Assembly (NCBI GenBank): GCA_031276535.1
Contig: JAISMV010000060.1
Location: forward strand, 1-40,764
Length of the DNA: 40,764 nt
DNA from: Flavobacteriaceae bacterium
GTDB taxonomy: Bacteria; Bacteroidota; Bacteroidia; Flavobacteriales; Weeksellaceae
Reading direction: 5' to 3'
The notes under the pieces are model-generated. The model searched no databases. It was not told the origin of the DNA and was given only the letters and a program-made list of their open reading frames with translations. Below are positions 18,733 to 26,541 of the stretch, in pieces (the first letter of the stretch is position 1; every line of letters starts with the position of its first letter). The translations under genes and the position numbers were made by a program.

Positions 18733-18847
18733 GTGATTATCAACTAACTAAACCTACGGAATATCTATATATGCGGTTTTCGGGAGCATCAAAAAACAGG
18801 TGTATCAGCGATATTTTCATGAATCGCATAAAATAAATACCCTGTTT

Positions 18848-19684
18848 TTATTGTATGGTAAGTCGTTTCAGCTCGGTTATATTTCCGTTGAATACATTAA
18901 TATCTACGAAATTCTGCGTAATTCCTTTTACAATTCCTTTTTCTGTAAATTGCCAGAATAACCATTTTTTATGCAGGGGGCTTTCCATGGGATTATAATT
19001 GGCTACCCAGACAGGATAGTTGTCCAGATCGGGAATGTGATAGATAAAATACGCGTCGTTGGAATAAATAATAGGTTTGACCTTATATTCATTTTCCACT
19101 ATTTGCAGCCAGTTGAGCACTCCCTTTTTCAGCAGTTCCAGAGATTGGTTCTTAGGTAAATCTTCAATATCTAAAACCGGAGGTAGATCTCCTTTTTCCA
19201 AAGTGACCGTTTTAATAAAGTTTTGAGCCTGATCCGTAGAATTTCTGTTGACATCATAATAATGATAGGCTCCCCTCATAATTTTTTTTTTCGCAAGATT
19301 ATTCCAATTCTTCTTAAAAAAAGCATCCTGAGTAATCACTCCCCGGGTAGCCCGTACAAATACAAAGGAAATGGGTAGATCTTTTTTCACTGTTTCCAGA
19401 CTGTCCCAGTTTATCTCTCCCTGATGCCGGCTAATATCCAACCCAAAAGCATTCCCCCCATATCTCGTAAATATTCTTTGTATTTTCTCTGCCTCGGATT
19501 CCTTACGCATTTTTTCCAGATTGGAATATCCATACTCCCTTTTTTCAAGTTGTCCTTTTACAATATAGTAATACATGGTTAATGTAGTACGGAAGAAGAA
19601 AACCAGCGAGATAAGAATAATAATTCCGGTAAGCCAATAATAAATTCTATATGAAGTTTTGTTTTTCTTTGTCTTTCTTTTCAT
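18848..19684 (-). CDS. Membrane-anchored GH25 muramidase (lysozyme)
   Basis: GH25 enzymes cut the beta-1,4 bond between N-acetylmuramic acid and N-acetylglucosamine in peptidoglycan. The 278-aa protein has a basic cytoplasmic N-terminus, one membrane helix (about 15-32), a charged linker and a GH25 barrel from about residue 80. Catalytic-type residues are visible: Asp83 in GLDISRHQGEINWD, and Asp172 and Glu174 in LPPVLDIED. FVFVRATRG, RGAYHYYD and YPVWVANY are typical strand ends. The helix suggests the enzyme is tethered in the periplasm, where it may act in wall remodelling. The MITE copy at 19710-19900 begins 25 bp before its start codon. Confidence 0.93.
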   Translation of the reverse strand: MKRKTKKNKTSYRIYYWLTGIIILISLVFFFRTTLTMYYYIVKGQLEKREYGYSNLEKMRKESEAEKIQRIFTRYGGNAFGLDISRHQGEINWDSLETVKKDLPISFVFVRATRGVITQDAFFKKNWNNLAKKKIMRGAYHYYDVNRNSTDQAQNFIKTVTLEKGDLPPVLDIEDLPKNQSLELLKKGVLNWLQIVENEYKVKPIIYSNDAYFIYHIPDLDNYPVWVANYNPMESPLHKKWLFWQFTEKGIVKGITQNFVDINVFNGNITELKRLTIQ

Positions 19685-19709
19685 TTAGGTTTACTACGTT
19701 ATAAACTAA

Positions 19710-19900
19710 GAGCCTGTTTAAATTTTATTCAAATATTTATTTTTAGGTTCTAATTATATTTTGCATTCTTTTTAAGCTCTTTTTAGCGGCTTTTTCTCTT
19801 TTTCTTTTTGATTTAGCCCGCTAAATCTTCAAATAAAAAGCAAAAAATCCATCGCAAAAATAGCAATAAAAAATAATCGCAATAAAATTTAAACAGGCTC
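19710..19900. mobile_element. MITE-like element, copy 2 (191 bp, complete)
   Basis: The element has perfect terminal inverted repeats, GAGCCTGTTTAAATTTTA and its reverse complement TAAAATTTAAACAGGCTC. A central palindrome GATTTAGC-cc-GCTAAATC lies at 19810-19827. There is no ORF. The flanks are TAA on the left and TTA on the right, both TNA triplets, which recalls IS5-family (IS1031-type) target choice. It lies directly upstream of the GH25 gene and so occupies the place where its promoter should be. Confidence 0.88.
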
Positions 19901-19926
19901 TTAAAAAATATGCCGAAAAGGAAAAA

Positions 19927-20574
19927 TCATTTCAGATGGGCTAGTATGCTTATCTGTAGATCGAAATCGTCAGTAATCAGAATAGGGCTTATTCCTTCAT
20001 ACGTAATGCCAAAATCCTGACGGTTCAGGGAAAATTTTTCTGTATGCAGGTGTAATGTATTTTTTTCAATCCTTACATTCGCTCTTACCGAAATATTTTT
20101 AGTACGGTTTTTTAAATTCAGAACTCCTTTCAATTCCGTGTTAAAATCGGAAATACCTTCTATGTTTCGGGAGGAAGTGATGGTGAAAACAGCGGTAGGA
20201 TAGGTATTCACGTCTAAAAAATCCTTACTTTTCAGATGTTCCGTCAATTTTTGATTTAATCCGGGGTTTTCTTCATCTTCATCCTTTAGGGAAGATACCT
20301 CTACGATGAGGATTCCGCTGTCTAAGCGGCTATATTTAAAATTCAACGTTCCTTCCCTGAATGACAGTGTTCCGAAATGATTTAAATTCAAGGATTTTTC
20401 TATTTTATATCCTGTCCAGTTGACAATACTTTGAGATATGTCCAATTTGTACTCTCCTGACGGGGAAGACAGGGAATCAGCGGTCATGAGATGTGTGGTT
20501 TCTTTAGCAGGCTTTTTGCAGGAGATTATAGAAAGTAAGATAATTACAAAACTTAAAAGTGTTTTTTTCATCAT
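19927..20574 (-). CDS. YceI-family lipoprotein
   Basis: YceI proteins are lipocalin-like barrels that bind isoprenoid-type lipids, and they are often periplasmic. The 215-aa product has a signal peptide ending in the lipobox LLSIISC, so it is probably lipid-anchored. The YceI domain spans about residues 40-213. It has GEYKLDISQSIVNWTGYK at the start, the strand FREGTLNF, and KSKDFLDVNTYPTAVFTITS, which is diagnostic. The start could be either of two adjacent Met codons. It is divergent from the ABC ATPase gene with 67 bp between. The physiological ligand is unknown. Confidence 0.88.
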   Translation of the reverse strand: MMKKTLLSFVIILLSIISCKKPAKETTHLMTADSLSSPSGEYKLDISQSIVNWTGYKIEKSLNLNHFGTLSFREGTLNFKYSRLDSGILIVEVSSLKDEDEENPGLNQKLTEHLKSKDFLDVNTYPTAVFTITSSRNIEGISDFNTELKGVLNLKNRTKNISVRANVRIEKNTLHLHTEKFSLNRQDFGITYEGISPILITDDFDLQISILAHLK

Positions 20575-20591
20575 TAATATTTTAAATTTGT

Positions 20592-20621
20592 AAAAAGTAA
20601 AATTATAATTATTTAACCAAA
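20592..20621 (-). promoter_or_regulatory. Probable promoter of the YceI gene
   Basis: On the minus strand TTTG (20618-20621), then 18 bp, then TACTTTTT (20592-20599) resembles the -33/-7 pair. It sits 18-47 bp upstream of the start codon. The last base of the -7 box deviates from consensus. Confidence 0.4.
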
Positions 20622-20641
20622 CCTGTTATAAAAATAATAGT

Positions 20642-21607
20642 ATGCTAAAAGTAAATAATTTGTCTTTTTCTTATACTGCCGATAAAAAGATCATTCATTC
20701 TTTTTCTTTTGATTTGGAACAAGGGAAAATGTTGGCATTAATAGGGGAAAGCGGAAGTGGAAAAAGTACGGTTTTGAAGTTGGTTTATGGGTTGTTGGAA
20801 TGGGAAGAAGGTGAAATTTACCACAATAACAGGAAATTGGCAGGAGTTAAAGGAAATTTAATTCCCGGAGAACCCGAATTTAAATATCTGGAACAGGACT
20901 TTGGGCTGATGCCGTATTTTACCGTAGGAGAAAATGTAGGAAAGTTTCTATCTAACATAGACACGAAAGAAAAGCAGGAACGGATCATCTTTTTGCTTAA
21001 TCTGGTGGGTATGGAAGAATACATTAACGAAAAAGCCCTTTCTTTAAGCGGAGGGCAGAAACAAAGAGTGGCATTGGCAAAAGCGCTGGCTCAAACTCCT
21101 TCTCTGCTATTACTGGACGAGCCTTTTTCTCAAGTAGATATTTTCAAGAAGAACATTCTAAAGAGGGCTGTTTTTGATTTTGCAAGAGAAAATAATATTT
21201 CCATTATTCTGGCAACTCACGATATTGAAGACGCACTGGCTTATGCCGATGAAATGATCGTGGTAAAAGAAGGGAATATTATACAAAAAGGAGTTCCTTC
21301 TTATGTATACGAAAACCCGAAAAATGAATATGTAGCAAATTTATTTGGAGAAACAACGGTTTTGACCAAAGAGAAATTTCCACAATTATTTGAACATATC
21401 GACGAAGATAAGATTTTGGTTTATCCGCACCAGTTTTTAATTTCCGACAGAGGAGTAAACGTGAAAGTATTAAAAAGTTACTTTATGGGAGGTCATTATC
21501 TGGTTGAAAGTATCAGCCGGTTAAGCCGGATTTGGTTTACCAGCGAACATTACTTTTCTATGGGAGAAGAATGCCGATTGCAAATTTCCGAATACCAAAA
21601 GATTTAG
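20642..21607 (+). CDS. ABC transporter ATP-binding protein (orphan)
   Basis: This is the ATPase subunit of an importer-type ABC transporter, similar in layout to PotA/FbpC proteins (ATPase domain plus a C-terminal regulatory extension). It is 321 aa. Walker A GESGSGKST is at 35-43, the Q-loop Gln is near 85, the signature LSGGQ is at 135-139, Walker B LLLLDE at 155-160 and the switch His at 193. Residues from about 240 form a TOBE-like extension. No permease or binding protein gene is adjacent, so the substrate is unknown. Its TAG stop shares its G with the first base of MITE copy 3. Confidence 0.9.
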   Translation: MLKVNNLSFSYTADKKIIHSFSFDLEQGKMLALIGESGSGKSTVLKLVYGLLEWEEGEIYHNNRKLAGVKGNLIPGEPEFKYLEQDFGLMPYFTVGENVGKFLSNIDTKEKQERIIFLLNLVGMEEYINEKALSLSGGQKQRVALAKALAQTPSLLLLDEPFSQVDIFKKNILKRAVFDFARENNISIILATHDIEDALAYADEMIVVKEGNIIQKGVPSYVYENPKNEYVANLFGETTVLTKEKFPQLFEHIDEDKILVYPHQFLISDRGVNVKVLKSYFMGGHYLVESISRLSRIWFTSEHYFSMGEECRLQISEYQKI

Positions 21608-21781
21608 AGCCTGTTTAAATTTTATTCAAATATTTATTTTTAGGTTCTAATTATGTTTTGCATTCTTTTTAAGCTCTTTTGAGCGTCTTTTTCTCTTTTT
21701 CTTCTTGATTTAGCCCGCTAAATCTTCTAATAAAAAGCAAAAAATCCATCTCAAAAATAGCAATAAAATTTAAACAGGCTC
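21607..21781. mobile_element. MITE-like element, copy 3 (175 bp, complete)
   Basis: It has the same terminal repeats and orientation as copy 2, with perfect TTA on both sides (21604-21606 and 21782-21784), consistent with a 3-bp target duplication. It lacks 16 bp relative to copy 2. That deletion lies between two GCAATAAAA direct repeats and so looks like slippage. Removing the element and one TTA restores AAG ATT TAA at the end of the ABC gene. The insertion therefore only changed the stop codon from TAA to TAG. Confidence 0.9.
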
Positions 21782-21801
21782 TTAATCCGAACCCCGGTGA
21801 A

Positions 21802-21895
21802 ATATTGAAAAAGTTCAAGCAAGGTCAATTATTTTCAGCTTGCGCTCAAACCAGACTCAGGTGAAATTAAGAACTTTATGCATTTACTGAAAAAG
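21802..21895. repeat. Degenerate dispersed repeat, copy upstream of thioredoxin gene
   Basis: Bases 21802-21830, reverse-complemented, match 31261-31288 closely (AATTGACC...AACTTTTTCAATAT). Bases 21850-21895, reverse-complemented, resemble 17050-17082 (GTAAATGC...ATTTCACCTGA). The shared pieces suggest one old repeat family, now diverged. Confidence 0.5.
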
Positions 21896-21979
21896 ATTTT
21901 TCTTTTTTCGGCTGAAATTCTTCTTACTTGGATTGATTTTTGAAGGGACTGTCCCCGTACGATAAAAAACACGAAGAAT

Positions 21980-22276
21980 ATGTCAGATTTTTCAGATATT
22001 ATAAAAAGCGAAAAAACCGTTTTACTGGATTTTTTTGCAGTATGGTGCCAGCCTTGTAAAACGATGGCTCCTATTCTCAAAGAAGTAAAGGAAAAAGTAG
22101 GCGACAAAGCAACCATTTTGAAAATTGATGTTGATAAAAACCCTGAATTGGGGAACGTTTATCGAATACAATCTGTCCCTACCCTGATAATTTTGAAAAA
22201 CGGAGAGGTTAAATGGCGGGAAAGCGGAGTAAGACCTGCTCAGGAGTTGATAGATTTAATCAACCAATATAGCTAG
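21980..22276 (+). CDS. trxA: Thioredoxin
   Basis: This is a small cytoplasmic disulfide reductase of 98 aa. The active site is W22-C23-Q24-P25-C26, with Gln in place of the more common Gly. The cis-proline is Pro67 in SVPTLI. The upstream Asp in LLDFFAVW is conserved, and the C-terminal helix is normal. It converges on recX: the two stop codons overlap in a CTAG tetranucleotide (22273-22276). The symbol is assigned by family, and paralogues may exist elsewhere in the genome. Confidence 0.92.
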   Translation: MSDFSDIIKSEKTVLLDFFAVWCQPCKTMAPILKEVKEKVGDKATILKIDVDKNPELGNVYRIQSVPTLIILKNGEVKWRESGVRPAQELIDLINQYS

Positions 22277-22728
22277 AAGTCTTCCAACAGTTCATAAATT
22301 AAAAAACTTTCATATCCTTTTTGTAAAAGGTACGCTACGAGTTTTTTCTTTTTTATGAAAACAGAGGCTTCTGTTATTGTCTCCCATTTTCTTTTTGCAA
22401 TTTTTCCGAGTGTCTGTTTATAATCTTCTTCATCAATTTCCTGCAATCCTTCTGTAATTAATTTTTCAGAAACCCGTTTTTGTTTCAATCCTTGTATTAT
22501 TTTAATTTTACCCCATTTTTTCTGATAGAATTTACCTCTCGCATATGATCTGGCAAATCGTTCTTCATTTAAAAAATCATTTTCTATCAACCACACTATC
22601 ACTTCTCCCCTTTCTTCTTCATTCAGAAAAGAAAAAGTTTTCAATTTTTGTTCTACTTCCCAATGACTCCGATCCTGATAAACACAGTAATCCGATACTT
22701 TTTTCTTTACCTGTGTGACTGTATACAA
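22273..22728 (-). CDS. recX: Regulatory protein RecX
   Basis: RecX modulates RecA filament growth. The 151-aa product shows the tandem three-helix organisation, with YCVYQDRSHWEVEQKL, VIVWLIENDFLNEERFARSYARGKF and KWGKIKIIQGLKQKRVSEKLI as typical motifs. The likely start is TTG at 22726-22728. No ATG occurs in frame between it and the upstream stop codon. recA is not adjacent. Confidence 0.92.
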   Translation of the reverse strand: MYTVTQVKKKVSDYCVYQDRSHWEVEQKLKTFSFLNEEERGEVIVWLIENDFLNEERFARSYARGKFYQKKWGKIKIIQGLKQKRVSEKLITEGLQEIDEEDYKQTLGKIAKRKWETITEASVFIKKKKLVAYLLQKGYESFLIYELLEDF

Positions 22729-23072
22729 TTCTATAAAACGGGTTAAATTAGTAAAATCATCCGTTGCGGATCATAAAAAAAGCTCTGCCGACTTACTAAA
22801 CAAGACATATTGAACTGCTCATAAACCGGTTATAATTACACGCAACGTAGAAGCAAGTTACAATATAATTTTAAAAAATCCTGAGAAAAATTTTTATACC
22901 AAACTTTTACTTCCAATCTATAACTCCATACGTTTGTGTGGAAACACATTACTCCCCTCCGGAAAGTTCTGTTTTTACGGGTTAATTTAAATTAAAAAAG
23001 AGTTGAAATTTATTTTTAAAACTTCAACTCTCACGATAAACCTTATTGTATAACCTAATCTTTCTTCCGAGA
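22729..23072. other. Gene-free stretch between recX and hsp20
   Basis: The only structures I see are a small hairpin ATCCG-ttg-CGGAT around 22758-22770 in the recX leader and the hsp20 terminator at 22990-23030. No ORF or RNA gene is supported. Confidence 0.5.
22990..23030 (-). terminator. Terminator of the small heat shock protein gene
   Basis: On the minus strand GAGTTGAA (23023-23030) pairs with TTCAACTC (23000-23007) around a 15-base loop and is followed by TTTTTTAATTT. It lies about 43 bp after the hsp20 stop codon. Confidence 0.65.
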
Positions 23073-23489
23073 TTACTTCACCTCAATTTGTTTAGGGGCA
23101 ACCTCTGTTTGTTCCTTTTTAGGTAAAACCAATTTCAAAACCCCGTCCTTATAGGAAGCGTCTATTTTACTCGCATCTATATTGGCGTCGTCTAAAGAAA
23201 AACTACGCTTAAAACTAGATTGATAATATTCTATTCTATGAGTTTTTTTATCGGTCACCTCTGTTCTCTTATCATAGCCGATAGTTAACATGCCATTCTC
23301 CAGGCTTACTTTGAAATCGTTTTTATCCAACCCCGGAGCATACAAATCCACTTCATAATTATTATTATCCTCTGTAATATTCACAGGAGGAAATTTCATT
23401 TCGGGCTTGCTCCACCCTGAAGTATTAGAAAATAATTCATCTAATAAACTTCCGAAATTTCTGTTGTTGCTTTTAATTATATCTGCCAT
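23073..23489 (-). CDS. Small heat shock protein (Hsp20/alpha-crystallin)
   Basis: This is an ATP-independent holdase that keeps unfolding proteins soluble. The 138-aa protein has a short N-terminal region (LLDELFSNTSGW). The alpha-crystallin domain runs from about residue 35 (PPVNITEDNNNYEVDLYAPGLDKNDFKVSLE) to the conserved SYKDGVLKLVLPKKE. It ends in the short tail PKQIEVK, whose I-E-V corresponds to the I-x-I/V oligomerisation motif. It is a single gene. The upstream region holds paired GACA-N3-TGTC sites. Confidence 0.95.
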   Translation of the reverse strand: MADIIKSNNRNFGSLLDELFSNTSGWSKPEMKFPPVNITEDNNNYEVDLYAPGLDKNDFKVSLENGMLTIGYDKRTEVTDKKTHRIEYYQSSFKRSFSLDDANIDASKIDASYKDGVLKLVLPKKEQTEVAPKQIEVK

Positions 23490-23609
23490 AACTTTTATTT
23501 TTTTTAAGATTTATATTTATCATTTTTCAAAATGCAGACCAAAACAGAACATTAAGACATAAATACTTATTATCCAGTTATATGGGTTAATTTTCAATAA
23601 AAACTTAAT

Positions 23610-23661
23610 GACAATCTGTCTTTTTTGTGTGGAAAATGGTTGGAAATTAAGACATAATGTC
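23610..23661. promoter_or_regulatory. Paired GACA-N3-TGTC palindromes, possible operator
   Basis: GACAatcTGTC (23610-23620) and GACAtaaTGTC (23651-23661) share the same half-sites, with centres 41 bp apart, close to four helical turns. TTAAGACATAA also recurs near 23555 and 23648. They lie between the divergent hsp20 and DedA genes. The binding protein is unknown. Confidence 0.35.
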
Positions 23662-23734
23662 GTTAATTTATATGTAAAAACACTTAACTTTTTCGCATTT
23701 TGCTTTTTTTACCGTAACCTTTTCTGATTTTTAG

Positions 23735-23742
23735 TACCTTTG
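23735..23742 (+). promoter_or_regulatory. Promoter (-7 box) of the DedA gene
   Basis: TACCTTTG matches TAnnTTTG. Transcription would start near 23749, about 65 bases before the ATG. Confidence 0.5.
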
Positions 23743-23813
23743 CGGACATTAGAATAAGTTATTAATTTAGATTATTAGCATAGTTTTCGGGAAATAGTAA
23801 TTTTGATTTGTTC

Positions 23814-24473
23814 ATGGAATACATACATTTTTTAATTGATTTAATCCTTCACATAGATGTACACCTGAAGGATCTGGTTACCGATTATGGAGTTTGGGTT
23901 TATGTTTTTTTATTTATCATTATTTTTTGTGAAACAGGATTGGTGGTAACTCCTTTTTTACCCGGAGATTCCATGCTTTTTGTTGCAGGCGCTTTAACCG
24001 CCCTGCCTGATAATGGCATGAACATCATTCTCCTGAATGTTTTCCTTATCGTAGCTGCCATATTGGGAGATTCCGCTAATTTTGAGATTGGAAAATATTT
24101 CGGTCATAAGCTCTTTAGCAATCCGAAATCTAAAATATTCAAGCAAAGTCATCTCCAAAAAACGCACGATTTTTACGAAAAGCACGGAGGAAAAACCATT
24201 ATTCTCGCCCGGTTCATCCCGATCATCCGGACTTTTGCTCCTTTTGTGGCAGGTATGGGACGCATGAATTACACGTTCTTTTTTAAATATAATATTATCG
24301 GAGGAATTACCTGGGTAGCTTTTTTCTCCCTTTTGGGCTATTATGTCGGCAATTTACCATGGGTTCAGGATAATCTCAAATTTCTGATAGTATTTATTAT
24401 TGTAATTTCCATCCTACCGGGAATACTGGAAATTTTAAGGAATAAATGGAAAAATAAAAACACAAAAGGCTAA
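23814..24473 (+). CDS. DedA family membrane protein
   Basis: DedA proteins are inner-membrane transporters of the SNARE-associated/VTT family, implicated in lipid carrier recycling and membrane homeostasis. The 219-aa protein has the conserved [20 protein letters not shown] block (re-entrant region) and [13 protein letters not shown]. The second block is [20 protein letters not shown] with its key arginines, followed by C-terminal membrane helices. ATG 23814 is preferred over an in-frame TTG two codons upstream. The transported substrate is not predictable. Confidence 0.92.
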   Translation: MEYIHFLIDLILHIDVHLKDLVTDYGVWVYVFLFIIIFCETGLVVTPFLPGDSMLFVAGALTALPDNGMNIILLNVFLIVAAILGDSANFEIGKYFGHKLFSNPKSKIFKQSHLQKTHDFYEKHGGKTIILARFIPIIRTFAPFVAGMGRMNYTFFFKYNIIGGITWVAFFSLLGYYVGNLPWVQDNLKFLIVFIIVISILPGILEILRNKWKNKNTKG

Positions 24474-24794
24474 AAGTAAATTTTTCAAGTCGTCTTAATT
24501 CTAAAAGAACGAGGGGGGTTGTGCCTTTTTCAGAAACATCATTCTTCTCCCCACCTACAGGTTTAAAAAAAGCCCTTCTTTAATAAATTTATACATATTT
24601 TCAGATAACACCTGTTTTTAAAGGGGGTATTGCTGATAAATCACACATTTTATACCATGGGTGTTAAATAAATTATGGTGGTTACATAAAATATTAGTAT
24701 TTTTGACCATGGAAATGAAAAAACACAATAGGGCATCAAGATAAAAAAATAAAAAATTTATTATAATATAACCAAAATATCTAAAAATTCTTAT
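24474..24794. other. Gene-free stretch before the dicarboxylate/amino-acid symporter
   Basis: This 321-bp AT-rich gap contains the promoter at 24698-24705. An 11-codon frame from 24711 (MEMKKHNRASR) is too short to support. No repeat or RNA structure stands out. Confidence 0.5.
24698..24705 (+). promoter_or_regulatory. Possible promoter (-7 box) of the symporter gene
   Basis: TATTTTTG fits TAnnTTTG. The predicted leader is about 83 bases. No convincing -33 element is visible. Confidence 0.35.
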
Positions 24795-26183
24795 ATGAAG
24801 AAAATTTCTTTTTTTATTTGGCTCCCTTTAATTACAGTTACCTTAACTGCCTTGCTTTATGGCTTAAATTTTATTTTAGGGGGAATTTCTGATTTGATAT
24901 TAGCAATTTCCCGTTGGGTGACTGTAGCCTCTTTTTTTGTTTATGGGATAAAAAAGAAAAATCTCACTACCTGGATTTTCATCAGTTTGCTAGTCGGGGG
25001 AACCATCGGTCATGATTTCCCTGAAATAGGTTCCGGATTTCAGGTGTTGAGTAAAATATTTCTCAAACTTATCAAGACTATCATTGCTCCTTTAATATTT
25101 GCCACTTTGGTACATGGAATTGCCGGACATTCGGACATGAAGCAGGTGGGAAGAATGGGGTGGAAATCTCTGGTATATTTTGAGATAGTAACTACCATTG
25201 CCCTTTTTATAGGATTGGCAGCCATTAATTTCACTCAGGCAGGTGTCGGAATAAAACATCCTACAGGTCATCAGGAAGCCCTTCCGGAAGTTCTCCCTCA
25301 AACCTGGCAGGATATTATCCTACATATCTTCCCTGAAAATATAGCTAAATCCATAGCCGAAGGACAGGTCTTACAGGTAGTTGTTTTTAGCATTCTTTTC
25401 GGGATTGCACTATTATTAGTTCCTGATAATAAACGGGAATTTTTGGTGAGATTCACCGACAGCCTTGCCGAAACCATGTTCAAATTTACCAATATCATCA
25501 TGTATTTTGCCCCTTTCGGGGTTGGCGGCGCTATGGCATATACCGTGAGCCATATGGGATTAGGAGTTCTGGTGAATCTTTTACAATTGCTGCTCACTCT
25601 TTATGGAGCCTTAATCATATTCTTATTATTCGTCTTGTTACCGGTTGCCCTCATCATAAAACTTCCTTTGAGAAAGTTTATAAAAAGTGTCGGAGAAGCC
25701 GTATCTATTGCTTTTGCCACTACCAGCTCGGAGGCGGCTTTACCTAAAGCCATGGAAGCCATGGAAAATATAGGAGTTCCCAGAAAAATAGTCGCCTTTG
25801 TGATGCCTACAGGATATACTTTTAATCTGGATGGAACTACCTTATATTTATCTCTTGCCAGCGTTTTTGTTGCGCAGGCTGCCGGCATTCCTATGTCTTT
25901 TTCCCAACAGCTCATCATGGTCTTTACTTTGATGATAACCAGCAAAGGAGTAGCCGGAGTACCCCGGGCTTCTTTAGTAATCCTTTTGGGAACCGTTTCC
26001 TCTTTCGGACTTCCGGCATGGCCTATTTTCATTATTTTGGGAATTGATGAATTGATGGATATGGCGCGTACATCCGTGAACGTTATTGGAAACTGTCTGG
26101 CTTCTGCGGTAGTTGCCAGATGGGAAGGAGAATTTAATCCGGAAGTCGGCGAAATAACAACGGCAGGTGAAGGAAAATCATAA
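24795..26183 (+). CDS. Dicarboxylate/amino acid:cation symporter (DAACS family)
   Basis: The product is an inner-membrane secondary transporter of the GltPh/EAAT fold that imports glutamate, aspartate or C4-dicarboxylates with Na+ or H+. It is 462 aa. The HP1 serine-rich motif is ATTSSEAALP (about 308-317) and the unwound TM7 motif is NLDGT (344-348; usually NMDGT). The TM8 signature is DMARTSVNVIGN (about 422-433), where Arg425 would bind the substrate side-chain carboxylate. An extra hydrophobic segment is present at the N-terminus. It is a single gene. Confidence 0.94.
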   Translation: MKKISFFIWLPLITVTLTALLYGLNFILGGISDLILAISRWVTVASFFVYGIKKKNLTTWIFISLLVGGTIGHDFPEIGSGFQVLSKIFLKLIKTIIAPLIFATLVHGIAGHSDMKQVGRMGWKSLVYFEIVTTIALFIGLAAINFTQAGVGIKHPTGHQEALPEVLPQTWQDIILHIFPENIAKSIAEGQVLQVVVFSILFGIALLLVPDNKREFLVRFTDSLAETMFKFTNIIMYFAPFGVGGAMAYTVSHMGLGVLVNLLQLLLTLYGALIIFLLFVLLPVALIIKLPLRKFIKSVGEAVSIAFATTSSEAALPKAMEAMENIGVPRKIVAFVMPTGYTFNLDGTTLYLSLASVFVAQAAGIPMSFSQQLIMVFTLMITSKGVAGVPRASLVILLGTVSSFGLPAWPIFIILGIDELMDMARTSVNVIGNCLASAVVARWEGEFNPEVGEITTAGEGKS

Positions 26184-26541
26184 AAAACGTATTCCTTAAC
26201 CGAAATTAATTTTCTCTACATGACCGGCGAGGCAGACGCATGATGTATTGGGGAGTAACGGACAAAAATCAGGCTATTATTTAGACGTTATTTCCTAGAT
26301 GGGCATTTTTTAGGCTGTTTTTTCAGCAGTGTCTGCCTTTACTCTCAAATCCGGGTTGTTTCGTTAATTAAATATATGGTATACAGGAGATTATTGACTT
26401 TCAATTCCATTCCGATGACATCTATAGTCCTCTTTTTTTCAGAATGAAAAACTTTGCCGTTTTTTCACGGAAATCAAAATTGAAAATACTAATTTGAAAA
26501 ATAAGACTTACTTTTGCAGGTAATTAAATTTTTTATTTTCA
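26184..26541. other. Gene-free stretch before the carbon-nitrogen hydrolase gene
   Basis: It contains a widely spaced inverted pair AGGCAGAC (26230-26237)/GTCTGCCT (26331-26338), the phrase AATCCGGGTT also seen near 17074, and a promoter at 26509-26516. No ORF or RNA gene is recognised. Confidence 0.45.
26509..26516 (+). promoter_or_regulatory. Promoter (-7 box) of the carbon-nitrogen hydrolase gene
   Basis: TACTTTTG is an exact TAnnTTTG match ending 25 bp before the ATG at 26542. The predicted start near 26523 gives a ~19-base leader. Confidence 0.55.

Noticed and set aside
19707-19903. TA target duplication (IS630/mariner type) for the MITE
   Set aside because: It fits copy 2 but fails at copy 3, where TTA on both sides is perfect; a TNA target explains all copies better.
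19710-21781. Composite transposon formed by MITE copies 2 and 3
   Set aside because: No transposase in or near the interval and different target triplets at the outer ends; two independent insertions are simpler.
21785-21979. Riboswitch or structured leader before trxA
   Set aside because: The sequence is accounted for by degenerate dispersed repeat pieces; no conserved RNA fold is recognised.
24711-24746. Leader peptide MEMKKHNRASR upstream of the symporter gene
   Set aside because: Eleven codons without attenuator hairpins or a codon bias pointing to amino-acid control; probably chance.
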